Assembly: GCA_022606425.2 (NCBI GenBank) | Contig: JAHDVF020000172.1 | Span: 434,001 to 498,000, forward strand | Direction: 5' to 3' | Origin: Lepidostoma basale | Lineage: Eukaryota; Arthropoda; Insecta; Trichoptera; Lepidostomatidae | Length of the DNA: 64,000 nt | In this document: positions 1-11,190 of the stretch, piece after piece | How positions within the stretch are numbered: position 1 is the first letter of the stretch | How the letters are laid out: every line of letters starts with the position of its first letter | Program-made: the position numbers and the translations under genes | The notes under the pieces: model-generated | Told to the model about the DNA's origin: nothing | The model's input: only the letters and a program-made list of their open reading frames with translations | Database searches by the model: none

Positions 1-430
1 TCCCCCCAGTCAGCCGTCGCGGGTAGGCCGCCATCTTGTGTTCTTTCGCCAGTGCCCAGTTACCACCACGATGTAGGAGAAACGTTAATCCGTTTGCATC
101 CGGCTGGACCAGCAATGGTTCAGCCTTTCTCCCATCATATCAGGTAGAATACTAATAATAATATCCATATCGAAGACCGCACATTGGTTACACATGTGCG
201 TCATGTGTCCGCGTGTCTGCGATTGATTCCCTCCGCCACGGTCCGAGCCATCCTCTGCTCCCGAAATTGCCGCCCACGTGTTGTCGCACATCATGTCCCG
301 ACAACGTGGTTGACCTCACCAGCCAGCGGAACTGCGAGGACCACTTCTTCATGCCGCTTCAGACAGCACCAACAGGTTAGGGAACCTCGTGTCTGCCAGG
401 TGACGCTCTACATATTGAATTGCTGACCCA
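1..430 (-). mobile_element. Possible R1-clade LINE C-terminal remnant
   Basis: This GC-richer block contrasts with the AT-rich flank. Minus-strand frames contain a stretch reading MMCDNTWAAIS followed by an acidic segment. It resembles the last part of R1/TRAS-type LINE ORF2, where a W..(I/V)..F block follows a short DNA-like loop. Reading is broken across frames, and the piece runs off the window edge. A cellular gene fragment is not excluded. Confidence 0.25.
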
Positions 431-1049
431 CCATCTTCTGGTCAGCGTCGCTGATAACGTCTACGGACGACGTCGCCGGTCGATGTCCTGACGAGCACGC
501 CATCGAGGAATCACCTCAAACAGCCTCTTCATTATTTCATCATGTGCCTTTTTATTATGTATTCGTACGACATCCCTAGCCTCTGGATTATTATTATAAT
601 GTTAACTAGATAATAAACCTTAATGTATCCCAAAATAACTGTCTTTATATTTACACCCGTCCCTGAATCGAATAATATACCGAAAAGAATCTCACGATTA
701 CCACCCTGAGGATTAAAAACCATGCTCTCCGTGCTAACCGAGGAGGTACGTTTCATATTTCAGGAATTCATAAACAGAGATCTGAATTTTTTTCTTTGTT
801 GTAATGTGATTTGTGTGATAAAAGATTAATGAATTGGAAGTAACATAGGTTGAAAGCAGTGAAAAACATATTCGTAAATATATTTTTCAAAGGTCAATGT
901 GTAAGGTAGCTATTTTGTTATTTATTTTATTATTATACTATTTATATGTTCTTTGATCGTAAGAGTGATTTAAAATGTTATACAAAAGGGACATGGCAAT
1001 GATTCAGTAAAAATGTGATAAAGTTTAAATATATGGTTTATTCTATTAA
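431..1049. other. Unassigned AT-rich stretch
   Basis: No element recognised. A short ATG frame on the plus strand near 722 ends in a GAG|GTACGT donor-like site, but it has no support beyond that. Confidence 0.3.
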
Positions 1050-1340
1050 TCATATTTCTTCTCTTCTTCTTCTTTTTGTCCTGTCACATCTCTGTGGTGC
1101 AAAGGGCCTCAAGGAACCTTCTCCACCGACTCTATCACATGCCTGATGCCTAACATCATCCCAAGTGAGGCCTGCTGCCTTAACCTCGTCCTGCAGGGCC
1201 CTTCTCCTGGTGGCTCTAGGTCTGCCTCGTTTCCTCTTTCCCCCCATAGGGGACCAGTCTAGTGCGCCCTGAGCGATGCAGGCTGGGTTCCGTCTCAGAG
1301 TGAGACCGATCCACTGCCATTTGCGTCTAGCGACTTGTTA
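1050..1340 (-). mobile_element. LINE family K, 3' end of RT ORF
   Basis: Minus-strand frame with WQWIGLTLRRNPACIAQGAL, then a K/R-rich RGRPR motif, then a WDD..HQACDR block ending in basic residues and a stop. This is the standard C-terminal tail downstream of reverse transcriptase in insect non-LTR elements. The tail after the stop is GAAGAAG-rich. Only the last ~95 codons remain. A short second copy of the same 3' end lies at 17095-17150. Confidence 0.75.
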
Positions 1341-1529
1341 ATCATATTTAAAAAAAGTTAATCAAAAGTATTACATGCTTCTGAAAAATGTTAAGATTTG
1401 AGAAGAAAACCAATGAATTTGCGGAACGAATTTGAATACTTAAATTTAAAAAAAAAAATATTTCGTTATTTAATACTACTAAAATTTAACACTATTTAAC
1501 ACCAACATATTTCAGGTGAACGGACTTGT

Positions 1530-2015
1530 CGTTCAAGAAAACCCTAGCACATGTCTACGAAATTTTTTGCGGGGGCTACGATTAAGCTCAACTTATCTGT
1601 CTTTTGCTGAGGAATTAACTGATCGAAGCACTACCAATAATATCATATGGAACTAAAGCAAGGGCAGAAACAGTCAGGACCAAATAAGTTCTAAGGACTT
1701 CCGAGATTAAGGCATTGAAGATGATAGCGGGCAATACACAAAGAGATCGCGTGAGGAACACCGGAAAAAGATGGACACGTGAAACTGAGGATATTATAAT
1801 ATTGAATAGATAGAGAGACTGTTATGGCCATGTCCAAATAATGGACACCACCAGACTCCCCTATATGGCATTACACATTCAGCCTCATGAAACTCATCCT
1901 TGTGGAAGGCTCCCTAAAATAAAGAAGCATAGCTGGGAAAAAATCACCTTAAAGGAGGAGCTTCCCTCTGGACAGATCGCATAGATCTACAGCAAGGAAG
2001 AAGAAGAAGAAGAAG
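1530..2015 (+). mobile_element. LINE family B, decayed 3' end
   Basis: Readable as SYGTKARAETVRTK, then ALKMIAGNTQRDRVRN, then MDTTRLPYMALHIQP and a G-R-P-K-like block, with in-frame stops between. It ends in a (GAA)n tail at about 1990-2015. It matches the minus-strand copy at 10862-11190 over the RMDTTRLPYIALHNQP segment. Confidence 0.75.
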
Positions 2016-2693
2016 AAGGTTATACAAACGTAGATAAGTATCGTTTTATGACGCAAATGGAAACATGAACTTGAGACTCTCAAGTTCATGTTTCACAAGT
2101 TGAGAGATGCCATTGTAAATAAAAAAAACCTTCCAGTACAAGAACAAGAAAAATGAAACATCCCTATTAGACTAGCTTGCCATTGATACGAAGAAGAAGA
2201 TATCAAAGAGGAATGTGTTATCGTTAAATACGTTATTTCTAACAAAAACGTTATATGCAATAGAAATGTAATCTAAGTGCGTTTTATTATGTGTTCATAG
2301 TAATAAAGTCAAATATAATAAGCATTAAAAGCATTGAAATATTCCAAACATATACATATGAGTATATGATAATAAGCATATTTTTTAATGCTTAAATGCT
2401 GTATACTAAAGTATTTCAATTTGTAAAAGTCACCTCATTCTACGGACGACTAATGAGAACACTCAGTACAGACCAACACTCGTAATATCACAGTGGCAGT
2501 GCATGGAATTTTGCTAGTTTTAAATAATTTCAAATCTAAAAGTGAAGCTTTTGGAAGAAAGATCAGGTAAATATAAATAACAAAACTCTGAATATTAAAT
2601 CTGAACGATGAAACTTTTGATTACATAAAATTAAAAGTTAATTTCAATTTTATTTAGGGTTTTGAGTGGTTTAAAATGGGTTTCTTAAATCAA
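2016..2693. other. AT-rich stretch with one perfect hairpin
   Basis: Nothing coding. Positions 2060-2075 and 2079-2094 form a perfect 16-bp inverted repeat with a 3-nt loop. Confidence 0.5.
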
Positions 2694-3165
2694 ATAATAT
2701 AGACCTAAAACTGAGAATACTCCTTATCAAGACCCTATGTATGGAGTATCTTGATGTACGGCTGCGAGACATGGTGCCTATCCGAAAGAGATAAACGAAG
2801 ACTGGAGGCTTTTGAGATATGGTCCTATAGAAGACTATTAGGAATTTCCTGGAGAGACCACATCACGAATGAGGAAGTTCTTCAGTGAATCGAAGGAGGA
2901 AGGCACCTGCTCAGGACCTTATCCGAAAGGCGTGCAAGATGGATCGGCCATGTAATACGCCAAGAAGATCTCTTGCATGCCATCATGGAGGGTATGACCG
3001 AGGGGACAAACTCTAGGGGATGCCCACGCCGAGAGTACCTGAAGGACCTGTTGGTGGACGTGCGCTGCTCATCATATGCAGATTTTAAAAGAGCCGCACA
3101 AGACAGGAAAGAATGGAATAGAAGAATAGAAGAAATTGCTGCAAACCAATCCCAGGATTGAAACT
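2694..3165 (+). mobile_element. LINE family C, RT C-terminal fragment
   Basis: Frame begins at AATAATATAGACCTAAAA and reads GCETWCLSERDKRRLEAFE, then SYRRLLGISWRDHITNEEVL, one stop (CAGTGA at 2884-2889), RRARWIGHVIRQEDLLHAI, RGCPRREYLKDLL and EEIAANQSQD stop. This is the region after RT motif E plus the C-terminal tail of an insect LINE. It is about 85-90% similar by eye to the copies at 29847-30276 and 33058-33540. Confidence 0.9.
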
Positions 3166-3640
3166 TTCTAACTATATAAAAACCAATGATCTTTGTCTTA
3201 GACATTTTGTTTGTTGTTAATATTATATATTAATGTTGTTTATTGAAATTTCTTGATAAAATTTCAGTGTAAATAACAAAAAAAAATCCTCTTAATTTAA
3301 ATTTATTTTCATTTCACCTGTTTGTCTAGTTTCAAACAATTTCGGCAGCTAGAAACTAAACTAGAAGCGCAAATGAAATACAATAAATTTATATTTGAAA
3401 GAATTTTTTATTTTTGTTTCATTCTTTTTTCCCTTTCATTTTTTAGAAAACAAAGATCAATTGCTATGTTGTTGTATTTGAAATAAGTTATCTTTTTTAA
3501 AGACTAAATATAATAGTTGTCTTCACACAATGTTTAAGTAATTATGATCTAAAAAAATTCTAATACCGATATTTGGTTTGTAAAAAATAAGGAAAAATTA
3601 TGTTGCTGATCGCAAATGGCTTATGATTGGTTACGCTTCG
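3166..3640. other. AT-rich, nothing recognised
   Basis: No element or frame seen. Confidence 0.4.
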
Positions 3641-3744
3641 GGTGGAGTTCTTCACTGGAGTTTAGGGCTGGACTGGAAGCAAGTCAGATCTAGAATTATT
3701 TGGAGTATTAAGTTGATATATTAAGTTCCATACATATGAGATAG

Positions 3745-4290
3745 GGCACAAATCAACTAAGCATCGACAATAAACTCCTGATATACAATACGGTTATAAG
3801 GTCGATCTTCACTTATGCAGCCCCAATCTGGGGCTATGCAGCTTCGAGTCACATACAAAAACTCCAAATCCTGCAAAATAAGGCTATCCGTTTATCGCTT
3901 GGTGCGCCTTCATGGACCAGGATTACACAACTGCACCTAGAATCGGAAATCCCGATGATAGATGAATTCATTCTGAAACTTGCCGAACGTTTTTACAAAA
4001 GACTCCCTTAACATCCCAAACCTCTCATAAAATAAAACACCTAATAAAAGACCTCTCAAATTATGACCCAAACACTTCCAGCCGCCACAAGCGCCCAAAA
4101 TCGATTCTCCTTCAGAGGAACACTCCGGGCCACACAAATCATGCCCCCGAATAAACTAACAACCCACCAAATCACCTTCCAACAATGTTCCCATCAGACG
4201 TAACAGGAATAGCCACATGAGCTGAACCTCTGTAAGCCAGAAGATCCAAGTCCAAGTCCATGTCCAAGGGCACAAATTAAATAAGAATAA
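3745..4290 (+). mobile_element. Jockey-like LINE RT fragment
   Basis: Frame reads SIDNKLLIYNTVIRSIFTYA, then APIWGYAASSHIQKLQILQN, then KAIRLSLGAPSWTRITQLHL. This is the post-catalytic thumb region typical of Jockey-clade elements (Y(A/G)...WG.A......Q..QNK..R). After about 4010 the frame breaks, and the rest is P/T/Q-rich tail sequence ending near an AATAAGAATAAGG stretch. Confidence 0.8.
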
Positions 4291-4754
4291 GGAATGAAGT
4301 TCACGAACGGCCATTGATAACTTCTGGATATCTTTATTTGTGTTTGCATACGAATTTGGCTGTTACGTCAACGGTAGGGTCTCCGGCGGTGAACGAGTAA
4401 AAACCTTTATTTATTACCGGTCTATCCTTTCAAGCAACTCTAAAAATACACCAAGCTTTATCTTCCTCCTTGTTTGTATTAATTGGGTATGCTAATACCT
4501 ACGTTTTACTTCGTTTTTATGTAAAAGGGTCTAATTTTGCGGGGCTCTAAGATAAGAACTTTATTTCTTTAACGAAGGGTAAATTACCAGCAATATAACA
4601 AGGAATCGTTATTTTCAAAATAACGAAACGAAAATAAAATGGATGTGAATTCTTTACAATATTGGCAGTGTCCTGGAATGAGGTATACTTTTAATATTAA
4701 AAAAGATATATTTATACTTACTAAAATAAGTTGAATGTTGTCTTATTGATAATA
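4291..4754. other. AT-rich, nothing recognised
   Basis: No frame or repeat identified. Confidence 0.4.
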
Positions 4755-4885
4755 ATAAAATAAGAAATGAAGAAATTAGATGCCGAACCAAAGTTGGCAA
4801 AATCACGGATCGTACAGTTAAACTAAATTGGCAATATGCTGGCTATATAACCAGACACGGCAGCATCGAATGGGCACCAATTGTA
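4755..4885 (+). mobile_element. LINE family R fragment
   Basis: Frame reads NEEIRCRTKVGKITDRTVKL then NWQYAGYITRHGS, the (R)TKV.DI...V..LKWQWAGHIAR block of a common insect LINE. Compare the longer copy at 51690-52115. Confidence 0.75.
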
Positions 4886-4944
4886 TTTTCTTTTTTGTAA
4901 TATATATTAAGTTACAATCCATTCACGTTTTTATATTTGACCGG

Positions 4945-5115
4945 TGATCTGGGGATCTAGAAGATAGCAGTGAGCTGCCAAAACCGGTCTAGGACAGAAA
5001 AAAAAGGATTTAAACTAAATTTCAATTAAAATAACATCACACTTTTATTTTTTTTCACTATTACAATGAACATCTACCATGAAATTTCAAATAGCAAAAT
5101 GATATTTCATAAAAT
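4945..5115 (+). repeat. H1 repeat copy
   Basis: Carries AGCAGTGAGCTGCCAAAACC at 4967-4986, a diverged form of the GAGCTGCC-GAAACCGG core, and further on the family tail near ATGAACATCTACCATG. Other H1 copies are at 20885, 27340 and 36720. Confidence 0.55.
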
Positions 5116-5132
5116 TTTATAATACATTTTAA

Positions 5133-5816
5133 GGGGTTAGGGGCAATCAGAGGTATGAAAAACAAATATTTTAAATAAGTAAAAAATCCGGTAATTTATT
5201 TATAATTTTTTTTACATATTACGTTTAAACTTAATTTGACCCAAATTTGAAAAAAAAAATATATAAGAAGTAATCGCTATATTTGTTTGACCCTGTTCTG
5301 AAATGTGGCGACCTTTATAACTCTTAACAGGCTCATCTTAAATAATTCAAATAAAAATACATGTTAATTTAATAGTTTAGATTAACTATTGCATGATGGA
5401 AGGTTTTTTTTCGTTTTAAATTTTTTTTATTTTTTATAAACAATTAACTGTTGCACTTTTCTTTGAAAATTCGGAAGTAATTTATCAGAGGCCGGCATTT
5501 TCTTGATTTTCAAAAAAAAAAAAAAAAAACTTACACCAGGCACTAGATTAACTATTAAAATATATATATTTTTTTATTTGAATGATTTTATATGAACCTG
5601 AAAGAAGTTATAATGGTCACTGCAAAGCACCACTTATGTAACAGGGTCCGACAAATATGGCGATAACTTCATATATTGGATAATTATTATTTTTTTAATT
5701 TGGGTCAAATCAAGTTAAAGCATGGTATAACAATTTTACATTGTCGATTTTATAAAATAAATTAAATTATTGCCAAAAAATAATTGTATTTTCATACCCC
5801 TGACTGCCCCTAAACC
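5133..5816. mobile_element. Foldback element with ~270-bp inverted arms
   Basis: The left arm starts GGGGTTAGGGGCAATCAG. The right arm, read on the minus strand, starts GGTTTAGGGGCAGTCAGG. The arms (about 5133-5405 and 5540-5816) are alignable along their length but well diverged. Flanks are TTAA (5129-5132) and TTTA (5817-5820), so a TTAA target duplication, as in piggyBac-type elements, is plausible. No transposase frame is inside. Poly-A and AT-rich sequence fills the centre. Confidence 0.65.
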
Positions 5817-5940
5817 TTTACCATAATACAATATATTATTATACTACTCATTTCATCGGTTATCCGACCTATCTTTTATCCCTTGGTTGCTCATCCAAGA
5901 CTTCAATCGTTTTATTTTATAATCAATAAAAATTTGGAAA

Positions 5941-6187
5941 TGCTGTTTTTTTTATGTACACAACAGGTCGTTTGGACCCAATTACTGTATACAATTTTTA
6001 TTTTTAGCTATTATATTGATTCTCGTGACATGTGATAGGTAGCCAATCTATCGCCATTTTATTGTCACGTGAATTCTGCACCAGACCAAAGACAGTGTGA
6101 CAATCACACTGCCATCGCCGGGAATCGAACCCAGGACCTTCCGAATGGAAGTCAGAGCTCGTAACCACTCTGCCACGAAGGTCGTCG
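5941..6187 (-). mobile_element. SINE1, tRNA-derived, near full length
   Basis: On the minus strand the head reads TTCGTGGCAGAGTGGTTACG (box A region) and GGGTTCGATTCCCGG (perfect B box). It is followed by the family body CACACTGTCTTTGGTCTGG, TTCACGTGACAATAAAATGG and CACGAGAATCAATATAATAG, and an A-rich end near 5945. This is the most complete of six copies (others: 20461, 20683, 34064, 41736 and 57875). Confidence 0.9.
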
Positions 6188-6233
6188 TGTTTATTTTTTA
6201 ATCATATTTTAAAACGAAATAAATAACATTAGA

Positions 6234-6395
6234 CTAACTATCTAACTAATCATCAGACCGTTTTCCCGAAGGATTAGGCAGAAAGGATGGATCCCCATAC
6301 TGTTATTATATATCTGGATAATTCTGAATCATAGATTGTTCTCATAGATTGTTCCGACTTCGAACATGGCCGCCCTTAGTAATAGACAAATCTGA
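6234..6395 (-). mobile_element. LINE A fragment, internally deleted
   Basis: Starts with the CTAACTAATC tail and a recognisable ACCGTTTTCCCGAAGG. A deletion then joins it to TTCCGACTTCGAACATGGCC and GCCCTTAGTAATAGAC. It encodes the SILSAYP..GE end and the GH(V)RSR block on the minus strand. Confidence 0.75.
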
Positions 6396-6846
6396 TAAAA
6401 CGAGCTTAATGGCGAATTCAATTCAATATTTTTTCGTGATGACAAAATTATGTAAAACTCAAATTTATCGATGTCACATTATGTTTAAATTTATGTTCGC
6501 ATTACGTCTGTCTCGTTATTCAAATTGAAAAGATTCAACACTCTTCAACCGTGTGAATAAATTTAGATCCACTGAAACTGGATGATTTATGATTGACGTT
6601 ATATAAGAGAAGGTACCGACCGGTGAAATGAGGACATTTGGTGTAGCAAGAAGAATAAGCTAATGTACAACCACGAATGGCGAGACGAATGAGGGTGGTT
6701 CTTCAACTTTTTAACAAATTTAACAAAATCTTGGAAATCTTTTCTTGAAAAACAGACCGCATTTATTAAAAAAATGTTAAAATATTCATTTTGCTAACAA
6801 AACACAGATGAAGGGCTTCTGATTGTACAATAAATTGTACAATTGA

Positions 6847-7310
6847 AGCATGGAACTGGCAAAGGAAGGATGAAAATAGAATAAATGCAGTAGAAATGAG
6901 ATCTCTTAGACGAATGTGTGGATATTCTGTGTATGATAGAGTGTCGAATGAAAATATAAGAAGTGAATGCGGTGCGAATGATGGTGTCACGAACAAAATA
7001 ATGAAAGGATCATTAAGATGGTTTGGACATGGAAAGAATGAATGAAGAAAGAATGGTAAAAAAATTATATGTTAATGATGTAAATGGTACCAGAAATAGA
7101 GGAAGACCAAGGAAAACGTGGCACGATCAAATAAATCAAATATTGAATGTCGGCCATGTGAGGAGTCAGAGAAATCGACGCGCGTGCATGACACGATGTA
7201 TGAATGTTGAGGAAGCGAGAGAAATATGTCAGGAAAGAAAGGTGTGGCAGTCCATTCTTTCTGCCTACCCCTTCGGGGAAACGGCGTGATGGTTAGTTAG
7301 TTAGTTTTTT
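6847..7310 (+). mobile_element. LINE A2 copy, 3' end
   Basis: Reads EAWNWQRKDENRINAVEMRS, LRRMCGYSVYDRVSNENIRS, then after a small frame shift near 7020 GRPRKTWHDQINQILNVGHV, RSQRNRRACMTRC and SILSAYPFGETA stop (7287-7289). It is followed by GGTTAGTTAGTTAG. A2 is marked by YVNDVNGTRNRG and the QERKVWQ block. Confidence 0.9.
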
Positions 7311-7379
7311 TACAATAAATTGTTATATTTTTGATCATTTTTGATTTAATTTTGAATCACTGTTAGTCTAAGTATCACC

Positions 7380-7720
7380 ATTTATCGGTTTGTCTTATAA
7401 TATTGTCGCGACAGCTGTTTCGTCAATTAATATTAAAATAATCAGGTATTATTAACAACTAAATTTTTTACAAGAATGACATAATTTATATATGGAACAC
7501 GCTAATAGGTTTTGTTCCCAATATAAATTTAGAATTTTATTTGATGAATCTTCAGTTGTTTGTAGTACCTGATGATGCTAACATAGGTAAGCAAAACAGT
7601 TGTTGAGACAATCTCATAAAATATAGACAAATTGTGATACGTATAATTAATTCGAATAAAAACATTTAATAATCTAGATCTATCATAGTGTTTCGGCCAA
7701 AACAATTAATTTTCTCATAA
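7380..7720. repeat. H4 repeats as an inverted pair
   Basis: A minus-strand arm (about 7385-7445) reads CCTGATTATTT then TTGACGAAACAGCTGTCGCG. A plus-strand arm starts at 7567 with CCTGATGATGCTAACATAGG and AAAACAGTTGTTGAG. It ends with TATCATAGTGTTTCGGCCAA at 7683-7702, the terminal block also seen at 44380 and 49252. Confidence 0.6.
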
Positions 7721-8755
7721 TCATCCATTTACGATACATTTATGCCAATTTTACATTATTAATATAAGAATAACGTTAATGGAGTCAACTGATTCTTAAA
7801 TATAAAAAATAGAATATTCTCAAAAGTAATAAACTGTTTCGTTTATTATTGTGTCAGAATTTTGTTCCTTGAAAACTTCTATATGAAAAATAGTTACTTG
7901 TAATTTATAACACATTTTGGAATGTTTCATATAAGTTTTTTCACTAATACAAATACGCTTCTTACTTTGCTTAGAATTTCATAACTATCAATGTGAGTCT
8001 AACTATCTACGAGTGTATGCAGAACTCAGAAATCCTGAGTAATGTAGGTCCTGAGTTATCTCCCACGATGCAGAACCAACCTGCCAATGGTTATGCCGGT
8101 AGGTTAAAGCAATACCTTTGCTTAGTCGTATCACCTCGGAGTTTGACGTATTTTGTGATAGTTTGGCTCATCTGAAGGAAATACTATCTTTGTTATAATT
8201 GTATGGTATATTTAATTTATTAAATTGTCATGCATCTTATGTTTCTCGCTCTTTTTATAATTTTATTGTGTATTACTTATTATTGTGTATCTTTAACTTG
8301 TATCTTAAGTGTTTTGGTAAAAATCTGTAATGCTTTAGATATATTTAAAATAAATAAATGAAAATAAAAATGAAAAACGAAAACGAAAATAAACTCTAAT
8401 ATAATACGCGTCCCATCGTTTAAGAATCTCAGTATTTTGCGTAATTCCTAGAAACTGCCATTTGTTATTTGGTATTTTAACAAGGCAAAGAAACCCCTAG
8501 AGATAATTTGGTTTTCTTTTTTCCAAGAAAAGCACTCTTATACCTGGGTAAGAGAAACATGGGTTAATAATAAAGTCTTGCATATGGAAATGCTCGTTAG
8601 TTCGTAAGGTTACATATTTTTTGTATAAAAATACAATGTTATACTCGTATAATACTGTTTAACAATTAATTTGACGAAAACAAATTTTATTAAAAGAAAA
8701 AAAAATACGGTTTTGGTTATTAAAATTTATTCGCGGAGATTTTCACGGTTGACAG
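7721..8755. other. AT-rich, nothing recognised
   Basis: Includes AAAATGAAAAACG-type low-complexity DNA near 8350-8400. No element was identified. Confidence 0.4.
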
Positions 8756-8759
8756 CAAT

Positions 8760-9180
8760 ATGTTTGATGTGTTTTTGGGTAACACCGCGTGATAACTTTT
8801 TCTCGACCGACGTTTCGGAGATCGTTGCAGTCTCCATCTTCAGGGTAATGAATGTGATATATGTTATGTCTGCTTAGGTACTTCACCGTTGTACCATGTC
8901 GCCGGCAGTGTGTACGTGTGAGACAAAGAGTCCGTAATAACCCACTGCCGGCGACATACCGCTCCGGAATGCCCCCTGTGCCAAGCTATTTCGGGGAACC
9001 TAGCACGGACTCTTTGTCTCACACGTACACACTGCCGGCGACATGGTACAACGGTGAAGTACCTAAGCAGACACAACACATAACACATTCATTACCCTGA
9101 AGATGGAGACTGCAACGATCTCCGAAACGTCGGTTGAGAAGGAGTTATCACACGGTGTTACCTAAGAACACATCAAACAT
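8760..9180. repeat. H3 foldback element with 176-bp arms
   Basis: Arms 8760-8935 and 9005-9180 are equal in length and nearly identical in inverted orientation, with a 69-nt spacer that holds a third partial copy of the ACTGCCGGCGACAT block. Each arm carries CTGAAGATGGAGACTGCAAC then GATCTCCGAAACGTCGGT, pointing outward. Matching peptides on both strands here are artefacts of the palindrome. Confidence 0.9.
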
Positions 9181-9239
9181 AAAATTTATTCGTAAAAAAT
9201 TGTCATAAATAATGAAAAAGAAAATCAAGACAAAATATA

Positions 9240-9435
9240 AACTCACTAACTAACCATCACGCCGTCCCCCCGAAGGTGTGACAGAAATAATGGACTGCCC
9301 TACTTTTCATTTCATTATTTTGTTCATAACACCATCATTCGCACCGCATTCACTTCTTATATTTTCATTCGACACTCTATCATACACAGAGTATCCACAC
9401 ATTCGTCTAAGAGATCTCGTTTCTACTGCATTTTT
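9240..9435 (-). mobile_element. LINE A2 fragment, internally deleted
   Basis: CTCACTAACTAACCATCACG tail, then the SAYP..GE region. It jumps straight to the NKIMK/NGVTN and NENIRSECGAN region, so the RGRPRKTW block is missing. It ends in the RSLRRMCGYSVYDRV region. Confidence 0.8.
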
Positions 9436-9489
9436 TTTTCACAATCTAGAATAAGTATAGGTATATACCGGTTATAATTATAATACATT

Positions 9490-9628
9490 TAAAATAACTC
9501 ATGTCAAAAATAGTGATTAAAGGAACTCATATCATAAATAGTGTTTAACCCATGTCATAAATAGTGTTAAAAAGAACTCATGTCATAAATAGTGTCAGGC
9601 AAATAACTCATGCCATAAATAGTGGGTT
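9490..9628 (+). repeat. Minisatellite, ~27-32-bp unit
   Basis: Five imperfect tandem units of AACTCATGTCATAAATAGTG plus 7-12 variable bases. Units begin near 9495, 9525, 9548, 9575 and 9605. Confidence 0.8.
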
Positions 9629-9692
9629 ATCAGTAATGAGAGTCCTCTTACGATACTCCCATATTAAATAGTATAAATAAATATTTAAAAAA

Positions 9693-10082
9693 TAAGCAGT
9701 ACACAATGTAGTTCTAGTGCCAACCCTCTTGTATGGAAGTGAAAATTGGAGCTGACAAAAAAAAAGGAATAAGCAGGATAAACGCCGTACAAATGAAATC
9801 ACTACGAAGAAAGTGCGGGAAAACGTTGTATGATAGAATACCGAACGATGAAATAAGAAATAAATGTAAGGCAGATGACTGCTTTATGGATAAAAACATG
9901 GTCAAATTAATCACACACTAAAAGGCGGCCACATTCGAAGTCGGAATGCATGTCGGTGCATGGTACGATGTATGAATGTAGAGGAAGCCCGAGAGGTATG
10001 CCCGGACAGAGCATTGTGGCGATCCGTCCTCTCTGCCTACCCCTCCAGGGAAATGGCGTGATAGTTAGTTAGTTAGTTAGTT
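9693..10082 (+). mobile_element. LINE A1 copy, internally deleted
   Basis: Begins at GCAGTACACAATGTAGTTCT. It reads RINAVQMKSLRRKCGKTLYD and RIPNDEIRNKCKADDCFMD, then a deletion removes the GRPRKTW block. It resumes at KGGHIRSRN.., then MNVEEAREVCPDRALWRSVL, SAYPSREMA stop, and (GTTA)n. Confidence 0.85.
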
Positions 10083-10085
10083 AAA

Positions 10086-10860
10086 GAATATAATAACACA
10101 TAAAAATAAAAACTCTCTCTAAAATGCATGATGGTTTATTAGTTAGTATGTGAAAAAAATATACATAAATTTACTATAATATTATTCCTTTATGGGCTAA
10201 AAAGGTAAATATTTCAGCAAGTTGAATAAATGTGTACCTCCATAATACTGGCTGTAATTAAAATACATATATTGTAACGGAAAACAAGAGACAAGCTTAT
10301 TTCCGAGAACGTATTCATAAAATATGCAAAGTACCCGCAATCTTCGTTAAAAAGTCACAAAGGTACATTCTTAAATTGGTGAGACAACGGCACGCGAAAG
10401 CAAAGTAACCTTTTAGCCAAATAAATCTAGTTAGCCCATTATTTTTTGCCTTTTACGAGTAATTAATTCTAATTATTTTCTTAATGTTTTAAACGACATT
10501 GGATTGTCACGATCGCTATGGAAATTTCCACCCCGGTGCCCGAGCAAGCAATTTATTACGATAATATTATCACACAAAAGTACGTCTAGATTTAACAATT
10601 GATACAAATGGCCGTAATACACGCGACGGAGCTCGTGGGCGTAAAATAGTTGTCTTTAAGGTAGAATTTCTTGTCTTTATTGGTCCCATTACTTTTGATG
10701 GGTCCCTACATTCGAACGTACGCGGTCTTTAATTAGAGTTTCACGGTAGATAAATGTCACCAAACACCCACGTCTTGTAGTATGGAGAGAAATAAAATAA
10801 AAAAACGCTGGTTGTAACTGGGAAAGTTCATTAAAATGGCAACATTGATATAAAAATCTA
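10086..10860. other. Unique stretch, no gene seen
   Basis: Mostly AT-rich. A GC-richer patch lies at about 10500-10740 (for example CCACCCCGGTGCCCGAGC) and could hold unrecognised functional DNA. Confidence 0.35.
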
Positions 10861-10861
10861 A

Positions 10862-11190
10862 TATCTTCTTCTTCTTCCTTATAGTAGACCTATGTGGTCT
10901 GTTCTTCAGAGTATTGCTCCTCCTGTGCGGTAGATTCCCTGCTAACCTTCCATCTTTTAGGAGATCTTCCACGAGGACGAGTCCCATGAGGCTGATTATG
11001 CAATGCAATATAGGGGAGTCTGGTGGTGTCCATTCTTTGAATATGACCGTACCTTTTTCTTTTTCGTCCCTTTTTCGCTGTCTGCTCCATATCTCTCTTA
11101 TTCTGGTGTTCCTCACGCGATTTCTCAATGTCTTGCCTGCTATCGTCCTCAGTGTCTTCATTTCGGAAATCTAATATGAGTTTCGTATTT
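10862..11190 (-). mobile_element. LINE family B, 3' end
   Basis: On the minus strand it reads MKTLRTIAGKTLRNRVRNTR, RIREIWSRQRKRDEKEK, HIQRMDTTRLPYIALHNQPH and GTRPRGRSPKRWK in two frames, then a stop and a GAAGAAGAAG tail at the low-coordinate end. The two frames show a single frameshift. Confidence 0.85.

Noticed and set aside
722..753. First coding exon ATGCTCTCCGTG ending GAG|GTACGT
   Set aside because: Ten codons with no second exon or conservation evidence; too short to support.
1516..1655. Host exon after ATATTTCAG at 1515
   Set aside because: The frame continues into the family B LINE (TCLRNF.., then SYGTKARAET), so it is explained by the LINE.
8861..9100. Similar ~75-residue open frames on both strands
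   Set aside because: They are both arms of one palindrome read in opposite directions, not two genes.
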